NCBI GenBank assembly: GCA_017403955.1
Contig: JAFRDH010000007.1
Location: forward strand, 186,001-250,000
Reading direction: 5' to 3'
Source: Mogibacterium sp.
GTDB lineage: Bacteria > Bacillota > Clostridia > Peptostreptococcales > Anaerovoracaceae
Length of the DNA stretch: 64,000 bases
Of this stretch, positions 8,661 to 18,455 are shown piece by piece. The translations under genes were made by a program, and so were the position numbers. Position 1 is the first letter of the stretch. Each line of letters opens with the position of its first letter. The notes beneath the pieces are model-generated. The model worked only from the letters and a program-made list of their open reading frames with translations, ran no database searches and had not been told where the DNA came from.

Positions 8661-10724
8661 TTGAAGCAACAAGTAAAAATGCAAAAAGAGATGAAAAAAG
8701 AATCATTGGCAACCAAACAGCTGACAACTAACAAAGTCAGCGCAGCTATGTTCCTCGTAACGATAGGCATCGTCTATGGTGATATCGGAACATCGCCTAT
8801 GTACGTAATGAAATCGATCCTTGAAGGAAACGGCGGGATCGCAAATGTGAGTGAAGAGTTCATAGTAGGTTCGCTTTCACTTGTCATCTGGACCATCACA
8901 TTGCTCACAACGATCAAACATGTACTGATCGCGATGAGAGCAGACAACCACGGTGAAGGTGGTATCTTCGCTTTATACAGTCTGATCAAGGATTACGGCA
9001 AATGGCTGATCATCCCTACGATGATCGGCGGCTGTACGATGCTTGCAGACGGTGTCCTTACACCAGCGGTCACAGTAACAACTGCGGTCGAAGGCCTCAG
9101 GAGTATCAGCTCTGTGAACAGATTTCTCGGAAGCGGACAAGTGGTAGTGCTTGCTATCACGATCTTCATCGTCAGCGCACTTTTCCTGATCCAGAGAAAC
9201 GGTACAAGTGCTATCGGCAAATTGTTCGGACCGGTCATGATGATCTGGTTCCTCTTCCTCGGTATAACGGGTATCTGGCTGTCATTTGGAGGATTCGGTA
9301 TTCTCCGTGCTCTTAATCCGATATATGCGGTCAAAGTCCTGATCAGTCCGGAGAACAAGGCAGGCCTTATGATTCTGGGAAGTGTATTCCTCTGTACGAC
9401 AGGTGCCGAAGCGTTGTATACGGATATGGGTCACGTCGGAAGAGAGAATATCATGATCAGCTGGCCTTTCGTAAAGATATGCCTGATCCTGAACTATATG
9501 GGCCAGTGTGCATGGATCATCCGCGTCAGTGATGACCCGGCAATGGCAGCGATCGAAGAACTCAACCCGTTCTACATGATGCTTCCTGAGATGCTCCGTC
9601 CGGTCGCGATCGTACTGAGCGCACTTGCTGCTATCATCGCCAGCCAGGCGCTTATCAGCGGAAGCTATACGCTTGTACATGAGGCTGCCAGCCTCGACCT
9701 TATGCCGCACCTCAATGTCAGATATCCGTCTGACACCAAAGGACAGATATATGTACCTATCGTCAACAAGATCCTGTGGATACTCTGCATTGCAGTTATT
9801 CTGTACTTCCGCAGCGGTTCACGTATGGAGAACGCATACGGTCTTGCTATTACGATCAGTATGCTGATGATGACGATCATGTTCACCGTATACATCGGAT
9901 CAAGGAAGAATATGAAGATCGGCGCAGCTGTTTTCGCTGTGACATTCTTCGCACTTGAAGGCGTGTTCTTCGTATCCAGCCTTGGAAAATTCGCGGTAGG
10001 AGGCTATGTAGCAGTTATTCTTTCACTTGCTATCCTGTTCATCATGATCAGCTGGTACCGCGGAACAAGCATTGAGCGTATGCAGAGTGTACGTCTCCCG
10101 ATGAGAGATTATATTGATGCGATCAAGGATCTGCAGGAAGACAGAGAGATCCCTATGTGCTGCAACAATCTGGTCTATGTTGCAAAAGGTGTCAACATGG
10201 AAGATATAGACAGGGATATCCTGTATTCGATCCTCGACAGGGATCCTAAGAGGGCAGACGCATACTGGTTCATCAGTGTCAACACAACAAACAGACCGTT
10301 CCAGAGAGAGTACGAAGTCGAAAGCTACGGAACTGATTATATTTTCCGCGTCAACCTTAATCTCGGATTCAAGGTCAAGCAGAGCGTTAATATTTATCTG
10401 AGGCAGATCGTAAATGATCTTCTGTCTACAGGTGAGCTCCCTCCGCAGGTCAAGAAGCATTCGATATACGGTCCGTCCAAAGTCGGATCATTCAAGTTCT
10501 GCATGCTCAGGAAAATGATGCCGATGGAAGGTGATCTTTCGACGATCGATAACGTTCTCATCCATACAAAGTACGGTATCAGACGTCTTGCGGGAAGCCC
10601 GGCCAGATGGTTCGGCCTTGAAACATCTACTTTGATCATTGAGTACGTGCCGCTCTTTATCTCAAAGAGAAGAGAACAGGAGAAACTCAACCGCGGACCT
10701 TCCGATGATCCGGAAGAAGAGTAA
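8661..10724 (+). CDS. kup: KUP-family potassium uptake protein
   Basis: The 687-residue protein is a KUP/HAK/KT potassium:proton symporter. The family hallmark GIVYGDIGTSPMYV appears at the start of the first membrane segment, followed by NHGEGGIFALY and about twelve hydrophobic segments. A soluble C-terminal domain of about 190 residues comes last. Length is normal for the family. It imports K+ across the inner membrane. The start is uncertain: TTG at 8661 has GGAG 10 bases upstream, whereas ATGs at 8679 and 8691 lack a well-placed ribosome site. It may be co-transcribed with the B3/4 gene and with yhbY. Confidence 0.95.
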   Translation: MKQQVKMQKEMKKESLATKQLTTNKVSAAMFLVTIGIVYGDIGTSPMYVMKSILEGNGGIANVSEEFIVGSLSLVIWTITLLTTIKHVLIAMRADNHGEGGIFALYSLIKDYGKWLIIPTMIGGCTMLADGVLTPAVTVTTAVEGLRSISSVNRFLGSGQVVVLAITIFIVSALFLIQRNGTSAIGKLFGPVMMIWFLFLGITGIWLSFGGFGILRALNPIYAVKVLISPENKAGLMILGSVFLCTTGAEALYTDMGHVGRENIMISWPFVKICLILNYMGQCAWIIRVSDDPAMAAIEELNPFYMMLPEMLRPVAIVLSALAAIIASQALISGSYTLVHEAASLDLMPHLNVRYPSDTKGQIYVPIVNKILWILCIAVILYFRSGSRMENAYGLAITISMLMMTIMFTVYIGSRKNMKIGAAVFAVTFFALEGVFFVSSLGKFAVGGYVAVILSLAILFIMISWYRGTSIERMQSVRLPMRDYIDAIKDLQEDREIPMCCNNLVYVAKGVNMEDIDRDILYSILDRDPKRADAYWFISVNTTNRPFQREYEVESYGTDYIFRVNLNLGFKVKQSVNIYLRQIVNDLLSTGELPPQVKKHSIYGPSKVGSFKFCMLRKMMPMEGDLSTIDNVLIHTKYGIRRLAGSPARWFGLETSTLIIEYVPLFISKRREQEKLNRGPSDDPEEE

Positions 10725-10753
10725 AACTTCAAACACGAAAGGAATTATATTAA

Positions 10754-11047
10754 ATGATAACAGGCAAACAGAGAGGCGAACTCAAGAAAATTGCTCAGGA
10801 ACTCAAGCCGACCGTGATGATCGGCAAAGAAGAGATCACACCTTCTGTCATCGCTGCTATTGAGGATTATCTTGCAGCCCATGAAATTGTCAAGGTCCAG
10901 ATCCAGGAGGGAGCTTTGCTTGATCCTAAGGAAACGGCAAATGAACTCGCTGAGGAGCTTGGTGCTGAGTTCGTACAGGCGATCGGAAGAAAATTTGTAC
11001 TTTACAGACAGGCTTCCGATCCTTACAAGAGGAAGATCTTTCTGTAA
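10754..11047 (+). CDS. yhbY: YhbY-family RNA-binding protein
   Basis: This 97-residue protein is a full CRS1-YhbY (CRM) domain: LKPTVMIGKEEITPSVIAAI at the start, HEIVKVQI in the middle and IGRKFVLYR at the end. Relatives bind the pre-50S ribosomal subunit and help assembly. Length is exactly that of bacterial YhbY/YqeI. GAAAGGAA precedes the ATG, 29 bases after kup, so it may be read from the same transcript. Confidence 0.95.
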   Translation: MITGKQRGELKKIAQELKPTVMIGKEEITPSVIAAIEDYLAAHEIVKVQIQEGALLDPKETANELAEELGAEFVQAIGRKFVLYRQASDPYKRKIFL

Positions 11048-11080
11048 ATCTGAAAAATTATTAAATCTTGCGTAAGGTTC

Positions 11081-11109
11081 TTGATTAGTGCCTTTTGGGG
11101 CATTATAGT
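11081..11109 (+). promoter_or_regulatory. Sigma-A-type promoter TTGATT-17-TATAGT
   Basis: TTGATT (11081-11086) and TATAGT (11104-11109) are separated by exactly 17 bases. They sit about 70 bases before the FN3/NlpC-like gene in an otherwise AT-rich gap. Confidence 0.5.
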
Positions 11110-11178
11110 ATTTACTGAGTGATTATGTACTAAATAACGTACAAGTAATTGGACGATATTGGGAAGTGCGGTAGGTAA

Positions 11179-12666
11179 ATGAATCTGAAAGAACTGATCA
11201 GGAACTACAAATTTAATAAAAAGCACATCTTGATATTTGATGGTGTATTACTTCTTATCATATTGTCACTGTGTCTGTTCGTTAAGTCTCCGGGCGAAGT
11301 CAACGGACTTGCTGTCGTCAATACGACATATGATTCTGCTGAACTGAGCTGGGATGACGCGGAAAATGCGGACGGATATCATGTCTATCGTTCCGAAGAC
11401 GGCAAATCCTACGACTGTGTAGGCGAGACCGAGGAACCGGGTTACGTGGACAATGAGCTGACAACAGGTAAGAAGTATTTCTATGCAGTTTCTGCATTCA
11501 ACGGCATCAGGAGAAACGGACCTGACAAGGAATCCTGTGTTTCAGCCAATCCTTCGCTGGATACACCTAAGCTCAAGGTCTCTACCAAGAAGGGCGAAGT
11601 CAAGCTCAAGATCCAGGAGGTCGAGGGCGCGACCGGATATGTGATCTATCGTGATGACGAGAAGATCACAGAACAGGAAGAGACGACTTTCGTAGATGAG
11701 AACACAGAAGGCAGCGAGACATATCACTATTCTGTCAAAGCATACAGAGAGCAGGAGGAACCTGTCACTGCTTACAGTGATATGAGTAACGAGGTCAAGG
11801 CCAAGCTCGTCGAAGTCGGCAAAATGACTGCTGCGGTCCAGGGCAAGAACATCGTTTTCAACTGGGATTATGTTGAAAAGTACAGCAACTACAAGCTTTA
11901 CCGTGGTGATGACCTTATGGGTGAGACATCAAGCTGCTCATTCACGATATATGATTTTGACCCTGAAGCGAACTATGATATGAAGCTGGTCGGTTATACA
12001 GAAGACGGCAAGACCAAGAGTCCTGAAAGGGAGCAGCGATTCGAGCTCGTTGAAGAGGGTATGTCTAATGAAGAGGCTATCGATGCTGCATGTGAGTGGG
12101 GCGTTTCTATAGCAGAAGACGATGAATTCACTTATGGTGAGCTGCCAAGAGCGCTGCACTACGGATGCTATTTCTGCAACACTAACCTTCGCAAGAAAGG
12201 ATCAGCACTCCTGAATGGTCATTCGTATGAAAAAACATATATCTGTAATGCGCTTGTCCACGCATGCTACGCTCATGGCGCAGGTGATCCGGAGATGCTC
12301 AAGGCATGTCAGGCCGGAAGCGGTATAGGAATGACAGTAGACAGTTTCAAGAGATACGGAAACTGGGAAGAAGTCGGTATGCCGGATATGTCAGAACTCA
12401 AGAAGGGCGATGTGCTGGTAGGCAACAAGAATATCGGCCTCAGCGATTTCCATCATGTGGCGATGTATCTTGGTGACGGAATGATCCTCCAGGCTACAAG
12501 AAAGGGCTGGACTCCTGAGAGTATTGCGGTGACCAAACTCTCTGAGAACTACTACCACAGATTCGATTTCGTAATGAGATATACAGGCAGCGGCGGCACT
12601 TCCAGATATGCTATCGAAGAAGTAACGCCGATCAATGATACTGACGATCAAGAAGACAAAGACTGA
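11179..12666 (+). CDS. Membrane-anchored FN3-repeat protein with C-terminal NlpC/P60-like cysteine hydrolase domain
   Basis: The 495-residue protein has one N-terminal membrane segment (residues about 18-35), then three fibronectin-type-III-like repeats up to about residue 290. The first two show the usual ELSWDDAENADGYHVYRS and GATGYVIYRD pattern. The last 200 residues look like a papain-like NlpC/P60 hydrolase: a likely catalytic Cys in YICNALVHACY and a His in DFHHVAMYLGDGMILQA. Such enzymes cut peptide bonds in peptidoglycan. The anchor and FN3 repeats place it on the cell surface, fitting a cell-wall role. The ribosome site is weak. The SEC-C gene starts 4 bases after its stop. Confidence 0.8.
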   Translation: MNLKELIRNYKFNKKHILIFDGVLLLIILSLCLFVKSPGEVNGLAVVNTTYDSAELSWDDAENADGYHVYRSEDGKSYDCVGETEEPGYVDNELTTGKKYFYAVSAFNGIRRNGPDKESCVSANPSLDTPKLKVSTKKGEVKLKIQEVEGATGYVIYRDDEKITEQEETTFVDENTEGSETYHYSVKAYREQEEPVTAYSDMSNEVKAKLVEVGKMTAAVQGKNIVFNWDYVEKYSNYKLYRGDDLMGETSSCSFTIYDFDPEANYDMKLVGYTEDGKTKSPEREQRFELVEEGMSNEEAIDAACEWGVSIAEDDEFTYGELPRALHYGCYFCNTNLRKKGSALLNGHSYEKTYICNALVHACYAHGAGDPEMLKACQAGSGIGMTVDSFKRYGNWEEVGMPDMSELKKGDVLVGNKNIGLSDFHHVAMYLGDGMILQATRKGWTPESIAVTKLSENYYHRFDFVMRYTGSGGTSRYAIEEVTPINDTDDQEDKD

Positions 12667-12670
12667 TTAA

Positions 12671-13615
12671 ATGGAACAGGAATTATTAATAGATAAGCTA
12701 ACGGCATTAGGTGAGAGCGAGATGGAATTCTTCAGATTCCTTCTTGGCAGACCTGCAGGAGTGATACTTACAGCTGACACAGACAAAATGCTTGCCGAGC
12801 TCCTTGAAACGGAAGGACTTGCGGCCAGATTTCCAGGCGACAAAGTGATCATACCTGCAGAGCTTCGTGAACAGTACAGAGAGACCTGGACGGATGAGCT
12901 GACACTGAAATGGCGCAAACGCAACTGGATGTACAAGTGCCTCGAAGCCGGAATGTATCTGTACGGTGTAATGACATGGGAGGTCCTCAGAGACCTCTTT
13001 GCTTTGAGATATCCTCATACAGAGCCTGATGAGATACGCGAACTCTTTGACACTACGCCGGCTTTCTACCGCTGGTTCACAGAGAGGAATAACAGACTGG
13101 TCCTGAACGGGTACGAGAAGGACAATTATTATATATACCTTGAGAAGGATATACAGGGAGATATCCCGTTCTATATCCCGACCCGCGAAGAAGTCGACGA
13201 ACTCTACGAGAAGGGATGTCTTGCAAGCCGCGAAGCGCACACCAGGCTGCAGGAGTACATGACAGAGTCCTTTGGATGGGATCAGGATACAGCAAGTGTA
13301 AAACTTCATGAATTATATGAATCAGTCGACAACCGCAAACGTGTCAATGATGCGCTTGAAGGTTATGAATTCGCATCGGATGAAGTCCATGTCAAATTCA
13401 TCGAGCTGTATATGGAAATGAGCCGTGAATGCCGTATCCGCGACAACCGGGGACATGACTGGTATGAGATGGTCGGCATAATGGCTGAAAAGAATAGAAA
13501 AACTGAGCCGGAAGCGACCGGAAGGACAATAGTCAAGCGTGCCAAGATAGGCAGGAACGATCCGTGTCCTTGCGGAAGCGGCAAGAAATACAAAAACTGC
13601 TGTGGCAGGAACTGA
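12671..13615 (+). CDS. SEC-C zinc-binding motif protein
   Basis: The 314-residue protein ends in a clear SEC-C motif, [19 protein letters not shown], a short zinc-binding tail found in SecA and in many unrelated proteins. The rest is mainly alpha-helical and acidic; I recognise no catalytic motif. The start lies 4 bases after the stop codon of the FN3/NlpC-like gene without a good ribosome site of its own, so translation is probably coupled. The stop codon lies next to the stem of a strong terminator. Function is unknown. Confidence 0.85.
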   Translation: MEQELLIDKLTALGESEMEFFRFLLGRPAGVILTADTDKMLAELLETEGLAARFPGDKVIIPAELREQYRETWTDELTLKWRKRNWMYKCLEAGMYLYGVMTWEVLRDLFALRYPHTEPDEIRELFDTTPAFYRWFTERNNRLVLNGYEKDNYYIYLEKDIQGDIPFYIPTREEVDELYEKGCLASREAHTRLQEYMTESFGWDQDTASVKLHELYESVDNRKRVNDALEGYEFASDEVHVKFIELYMEMSRECRIRDNRGHDWYEMVGIMAEKNRKTEPEATGRTIVKRAKIGRNDPCPCGSGKKYKNCCGRN

Positions 13616-13638
13616 GCGGGACGACCGCTCTTTTTTTT
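13614..13638 (+). terminator. Strong intrinsic terminator
   Basis: GAGCGG (13614-13619) pairs perfectly with CCGCTC (13625-13630) across a 5-base loop and is followed by eight Ts. The stem overlaps the stop codon of the SEC-C gene and ends that operon. Confidence 0.92.
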
Positions 13639-13728
13639 CGAAATCTCTCCCCTCAGAAAGCATGATCCACGCATGTCATACAATCAGCATACAGGGAAAA
13701 TACCCTTGTAGAAAAGGAGCGATTGATC

Positions 13729-14691
13729 ATGTATGAATTCAAACCGGGTTATGTGAGAGTGGGATTCAATAAATCGAGTTCCGCATATGAATTCAGGAAT
13801 TATCTGACAGGCATGGAAGGAACAATGACACCTGCCTGCGCATATTTTCTTTCACAACTTGACGGGACAAGAAATCCGCTGGAAATCGGCGAAGAGCTTG
13901 GCTGGTCAGACCGGAAAACTGCAGAAGTTCTTGTGGATATGTTGTCTGATGGTATCGTAAGGGATTCCAGAGTTCTGAAGGTAGGCGGAGACGGTTCATC
14001 CAATTTATTTATGTTCACATTATGGACGCCGAAATGGATGAAGCCGCCGAAGGCTCTCAGGTACTTCAGTATGACCGTTTTATCTATGATCTTTATCCTG
14101 TTTATTCCGGCTATTATTGCAGGAACGGTATTGTGCATCATGGATCCGGTCACTTCAGAAGATTTTCATTTTTCTCTGATGATCCTCACTTCTATTCTGA
14201 GCATATTCCTGCATGAAATGGGGCACCTGATGGCAGGCGTGACATTCGGAGCTAATATTTATGAAGCCGGACTGTTTCCGGGTGGGGCTTATGTTATGAT
14301 CGACGACCAGCGTCTCCCGGGCAAGCTTCAGCGGGCTGAGATATCAGCTGCAGGCATCGAAGTAAATCTGCTTATCGCCGGAATATGTATGATCATAGCT
14401 TCGACAATGAACAATCGTGATGCATGGATAATGGCAATTGCGAATCTGTGTCTGGCGATAACGAATTTCGCGCCGATAAGCGGTGCTGATGGAAATGAAT
14501 TGCTCGGAGCGCTGATGGGATTTGATCCTGCGGAAGCGGCTAACAAGGTCTGCAGGAATCAGAATGTGAAGGAAAAGTTGTACACAGAAGAATATGGTCT
14601 CAGAGTAGTTGCATCATGCTACCTGATAAGAGTGAGTCAGGTGCTGCTGTTTGCGGGAGGAGCAGCGATATGGCTGATCGCCTGGCTGTAA
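13729..14691 (+). CDS. M50-type membrane metalloprotease with N-terminal PqqD-like domain
   Basis: From this start the product has 320 residues. The first 90 look like a PqqD/winged-helix-type domain (EFRNYLTGMEGTMTPACAYFLSQLDG). Then come hydrophobic segments carrying the zinc motif HEMGH in IFLHEMGHLMAG and a later NFAPISGADG, matching the NPDG-type third ligand of site-2-protease-like (M50) enzymes. Such proteins cut membrane substrates, or serve peptide export when beside peptide-maturase genes; none are seen here. AAGGAGC lies 8 bases before ATG 13729. A TTG at 13723 is a poorer alternative. It appears to be a single-gene unit. Confidence 0.78.
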   Translation: MYEFKPGYVRVGFNKSSSAYEFRNYLTGMEGTMTPACAYFLSQLDGTRNPLEIGEELGWSDRKTAEVLVDMLSDGIVRDSRVLKVGGDGSSNLFMFTLWTPKWMKPPKALRYFSMTVLSMIFILFIPAIIAGTVLCIMDPVTSEDFHFSLMILTSILSIFLHEMGHLMAGVTFGANIYEAGLFPGGAYVMIDDQRLPGKLQRAEISAAGIEVNLLIAGICMIIASTMNNRDAWIMAIANLCLAITNFAPISGADGNELLGALMGFDPAEAANKVCRNQNVKEKLYTEEYGLRVVASCYLIRVSQVLLFAGGAAIWLIAWL

Positions 14692-14760
14692 ATACCCCCT
14701 GCTCTTGAAAAGACTTTTTCTATCTGCTAGAATACCAGACGTAATTTAACAAGGTTCGAA

Positions 14761-14836
14761 AAAAGAGCCGATGCATTGGATGAATTTGAACACGTACTTT
14801 TTTAGTGTTCAGATTCATCCGGTGCATCGGCTTTTT
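14761..14836 (+). terminator. 27-bp hairpin with flanking A and T tracts (bidirectional-terminator-like)
   Basis: Bases 14767-14793 pair with 14805-14831 over 27 positions, with only three G-T wobbles and an 11-base T-rich loop. An A-tract precedes the left arm and TTTTT follows the right arm, so it could stop transcription in either direction. It is the only terminator candidate after the M50 gene. The stem is longer than most intrinsic terminators, so a small mobile palindrome or a stable RNA is also possible. Confidence 0.7.
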
Positions 14837-14838
14837 GC

Positions 14839-15008
14839 GTTGCTGAAAAGTCCTGATGTTACAGGAGCGGCTCTTTGGCAACTGAATAATATGCGAATCC
14901 AAACGCCCGGTTGGCGGGGCGTCAAAGTTCGCCAACAGCGACTGAGTGCGGCTGAATACATACAGGGCACCGCCATACGGTCTGAATGGAACTTACACTA
15001 CAGATACC
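14839..15008 (+). ncRNA. Unassigned structured leader RNA with H-type pseudoknot
   Basis: This non-coding stretch before the AAA+ gene folds by eye into two parts. The first is a composite hairpin (14839-14882: GTTGC/GCAAC, AAAG/CTTT and TCCTG/CAGGA arms). The second is an H-type pseudoknot: ACGCCC 14903-14908 pairs with GGGCGT 14917-14922, and the loop GTTGGCG 14910-14916 pairs with CGCCAAC 14930-14936. A smaller ACCG/CGGT hairpin lies further on. It ends just before a strong ribosome site. I could not match it to a riboswitch class that I know. Confidence 0.45.
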
Positions 15009-15021
15009 TGGAGGTAACAGT

Positions 15022-16857
15022 ATGAATAATATTACATCATTAACACTTGTAAGCTGCGGTTCATATTACGGACCTAAGAAAGCACAGGCCGCAGCAGAAA
15101 GGTTTATATATGCGGCTTCTCTTCTTGAGAGCGGTCAGTACCTCTGCTGGCAGGTGCAGGCAGATGAGCAAGGGAACTTTATCTTCGCGGTCTTCTCTTC
15201 GGAAGAAGTGGATGTGACAAGCGAAGACTTCAAATGGATTTTCAGGGATGCAGCAGATGTTACCGGTGATGGTCAGTCTGATGCAGTCATCTCTGATATG
15301 TGGTCCGGGGACAGGAAGGTATACGCACTTACATATAAGCGCGATGAACTTCAAAATATAAGGACAGACGGCAAGTCAAATGACTATTACTATGATGATA
15401 TCGATCAGCCTGATAATGGCTACTTCGAAGAACTGTTCGATATGTTAGCAGTATCAGGTGGCGCGATCCGTATCATTGCCGGTCCGTCATGCTCGGGCAG
15501 CGGTATCGGAACGATCCTGATCAGCCTTACGGAAAGCATGCCTCTCAGGATGCAGACGGTTTTCTCTTTGGCTGTTAAAGATACCATAGCATCAGAAGCA
15601 GAAAAAGAGAAGTATTCACAAAGGACCCCAATGGAACTGCCTGCGGAATGTCTGAGCAGCGGACTATCCGGTATGATCGGACATTTCCTGAAGCGCCCTG
15701 ATGCTGAAGCACAGAGCGATGAAAACACTGATCCAGAACTGGGGATCTTTGGCGCGGGGGTCGTTTTGACGGATCTGCCCGAAGAACCGGAAAAAATCAT
15801 ACTCTCCGGGGACGCACCAATCGATGATCTTGAGCTTTCCGTCAGATCATATAACTGCCTCAAACGGGCTCAGATCAATACCGTCGGGGAACTCAGCGAA
15901 CTGTCTGACGATGAACTTATGGAGATAAGGAATTTCGGCAATAAGAACCTTGACGAGGTGCGCAAAAAGCTTGCTTCGATCGAGATCGTTCATGTCGATA
16001 AGAGCAGCAGAAACACTGAGAACATGGACATGCTCGATGAACTTGTAGGTCTGGGAAGTGTCAAAGCGCAGGTCAAAAGAATCGCTGCTTTCGCCAGAAT
16101 GCAGCAGGATATGACTGACAGAGGCCTCGATGCTGCCCCGGTCGTTCTCAATATGGAATTCACCGGCAATCCTGGTACTGCTAAAACTACTGTAGCAAGG
16201 ATCGTGGCAGGCATCCTGTTCGACGTCGGTCTTCTCGAGAGCCCGCAGATCGTGGAAGCGGGGCGCGCAGATCTTGTCGCAAAGTATACAGGTCAGACAG
16301 CTGTAAAGGTCAAAGAACTCTTCTCAAGAGCGAGAGGCAGGGTCCTGTTCATAGATGAAGCATATTCGCTCGTCGAAGACGCTACAGGTTCCTTCGGTGA
16401 TGAAGCTATAAACACCATCGTTCAGGAAATGGAGAATCACAGGAATGAAACTATAGTGATTTTCGCAGGATATCCTGACAAAATGGCAGAGTTCTTCTCA
16501 AGAAATCCGGGGCTCAGATCGAGAGTACCTTTCAGTATCCACTTCAGCGACTACTCAGCTGACGAAATGGTTCAGATAGCCACTCTTGAGGCATCGAAGA
16601 GAGGTTTCGGTATCGATGAGGCCGGAATTGAAAAACTGCATCTGATCTGTGAGAAGGCTGCAGGTGTACCGGACTCGGGGAACGGCAGATTCTGCAGAAA
16701 CCTGATCGAAGATGGACTGCTCGGGTTTGCTGAGAGAGTATACAGCGGAGACGAAGTACCTGAAAAGGTCGAATTCATCCTTACTGCTTCAGACCTTGCG
16801 ATGCCCGTTCCTGAAGCGAAGCAGCCCGTGTCAAGACAGATCGGTTTCCGGCAGTGA
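15022..16857 (+). CDS. CbbX/SpoVK-type AAA+ ATPase with RNA polymerase alpha-CTD-like domain
   Basis: The product has 611 residues from ATG 15022, set by TGGAGG 7 bases upstream; an in-frame ATG at 14986 lies inside the leader and is less likely. Residues 1 to about 260 are an unrecognised N-terminal region. Residues about 268-322 closely resemble the C-terminal domain of the RNA polymerase alpha subunit ([20 protein letters not shown], then [13 protein letters not shown]), a helix-hairpin-helix fold that binds DNA and proteins. Residues about 335-590 are a CbbX-like AAA+ ATPase: Walker [10 protein letters not shown] (382-390, Ala for the usual Gly) and Walker B VLFIDEA (441-447). CbbX-type ATPases remodel protein partners; the partner here is unknown. 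A structured leader precedes it. Confidence 0.85.
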   Translation: MNNITSLTLVSCGSYYGPKKAQAAAERFIYAASLLESGQYLCWQVQADEQGNFIFAVFSSEEVDVTSEDFKWIFRDAADVTGDGQSDAVISDMWSGDRKVYALTYKRDELQNIRTDGKSNDYYYDDIDQPDNGYFEELFDMLAVSGGAIRIIAGPSCSGSGIGTILISLTESMPLRMQTVFSLAVKDTIASEAEKEKYSQRTPMELPAECLSSGLSGMIGHFLKRPDAEAQSDENTDPELGIFGAGVVLTDLPEEPEKIILSGDAPIDDLELSVRSYNCLKRAQINTVGELSELSDDELMEIRNFGNKNLDEVRKKLASIEIVHVDKSSRNTENMDMLDELVGLGSVKAQVKRIAAFARMQQDMTDRGLDAAPVVLNMEFTGNPGTAKTTVARIVAGILFDVGLLESPQIVEAGRADLVAKYTGQTAVKVKELFSRARGRVLFIDEAYSLVEDATGSFGDEAINTIVQEMENHRNETIVIFAGYPDKMAEFFSRNPGLRSRVPFSIHFSDYSADEMVQIATLEASKRGFGIDEAGIEKLHLICEKAAGVPDSGNGRFCRNLIEDGLLGFAERVYSGDEVPEKVEFILTASDLAMPVPEAKQPVSRQIGFRQ

Positions 16858-16963
16858 TCATACGACCGGATTCTTATGGCAAAAAGGGAATAAATATATT
16901 ATATTAGGTGTGCATAGCGCACGATTCGTTTTTCGGAATGATCATCACAGAGAGGACTTTCTA

Positions 16964-18323
16964 ATGAAGAGCAGGAAACAATTGATCATCAGATATACAT
17001 TGATCTCAATAGGAATCTTTGTTTTATCTGTTGTTGTCGCGATATTTACCAGAACGATATTGCTGAGGGATGGAGTTTTGTTCAGCCTCACTGATTCTCA
17101 GGCAGCCCTGGTAACAAGCATGATAGAGGGAATTGTAGGTGCTTTGTCCGCGGGCATAGTAGTTTATCAGCTGAGAATGGGCGATAATGTTGAAGTCCAT
17201 CAGAATGAGATCCAGGAGTCCAATTTTCTTTTCAATTATAATCAGGCTTTTATAACAAATCCTGAAATGACCCGAATTGAAATGAAGCTGGATGCAGCTT
17301 TGGAAAGCGCTGATGAATTTGAGGAAGAAAACATTGAGGAAAGACAAGCGGTAACAAACTATCTCGTCTATCTTGAAGGTCTCGCGCCGTTATTGATCAA
17401 TAAAGTGATTTCACTTCCATATGCAGATGATCTTATGGCATACAGATTCTTCTTAGCTGTCAATAATGACTATATACAGCAAATGCATCTGTTCCGTTAT
17501 CCTCAGTACTATCTTGGATGCTTCAGAGTATACAGAGTCTGGGAAGATTATAGAAAAGAACACAATGAAGATATTCTTATCAGCAAGACAGGAAAACAAC
17601 TCGATGATTGGGTATTTTTTGAACATTTCACTGATGATACCGTGAAGGTTCGATGCCTCGGAGATAAAGACTGTAATACAATCAATATAAACACAGTTGC
17701 ACGACTTCTGTACCACGCAGACCCCTACATTTATCCGAGTGCTTTTGGTGATAATGAATCATACGCAGCAAAAGTCATCACATATCTGATCAATAATTCG
17801 ATATCTGTTTTCAGGAAATCCAACATTTACATTGCCGAATACGATGGTAATGTTGTAGGTGCACTGATCCTGCTTAAAAAAGATGAAGAAATATCAGATA
17901 TTGATACTGCGGCTCTGCACAGCAAATTCGATAAACTTCCGCATACTTTCGAACATGCAGTCAATGAGCATTTTAACAAATCGAAAAACAGCCTTGAAGA
18001 AGATGCGCTTTATATTTGCACATTATGCGTGGATCCAAAAGTCAGAAGGAAACACATCGCAAAAAAAAATGATAGGAGAACTGATCCTTGATAACATAGA
18101 AAAAGATTTCATGCTTCATGTTCTGAAAACAAATAAGACCGCAATAGAATTATACGAAAAATGCGGTTTCGTGGCAGAAGATAAGATCATAGAAGGTTAT
18201 TCTTCTGATGGCCCTAGACCTGAAGTATATAAGATGTACAGGAAGCATCAGCCTGAAGATATCCTGGCTACAAACAGAACTGACAAATACAATATTTTCT
18301 TTAATAAACAGAACGACAACTAA
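16964..18323 (+). pseudogene. Membrane protein with C-terminal GNAT acetyltransferase domain, frameshifted in an A9 run
   Basis: Translation from ATG 16964 (AGAGGA 7 bases upstream) gives two hydrophobic segments near residues 8-65, a central region of unknown type and the start of a GNAT acetyltransferase domain (YICTLCVDPKVRRKHIAKK). It then stops at 18091 after an out-of-frame tail. The other half of the GNAT domain (MIGELILDNIEKDF, then NKTAIELYEKCGF) continues in another frame to 18323. The switch lies at nine As, 18061-18069; eight As would restore one frame of about 452 residues. It is either a recent indel, a base-calling error or transcriptional slippage. A terminator follows the repaired end, not the early stop, which favours one original gene. 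Confidence 0.75.
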
Positions 18324-18349
18324 GACACGATCAGAGTTGATGAACAAAC

Positions 18350-18382
18350 AGCACTTTCCGGGTTTGGACAAGTGCTTTTTTT
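18350..18382 (+). terminator. Intrinsic terminator after the GNAT gene
   Basis: AGCACTT (18350-18356) pairs with AAGTGCT (18370-18376) and runs into seven Ts. It lies 27 bases after the repaired end of the frameshifted gene. Confidence 0.82.
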
Positions 18383-18455
18383 ATTAGCAGGCTTCTTGAA
18401 ACCGTTTCTCCCCGCTGAGAAAATCACCTCCTCTGTTTTAGTACTATTTAATCAA

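Noticed and set aside
14839-15021. T-box, TPP, SAM, cobalamin or c-di-GMP riboswitch
   Set aside because: None of the conserved core sequences of those classes that I know is present, so I left it unassigned.
14986-15021. Earlier ATG start for the CbbX-like ATPase
   Set aside because: It has no ribosome site, whereas ATG 15022 follows TGGAGG at 7 bases; the extra residues lie in the leader.
16712-16963. N-terminal extension of the GNAT membrane protein
   Set aside because: The extension overlaps the end of the AAA+ gene; ATG 16964 has a good ribosome site and begins a sensible membrane segment.
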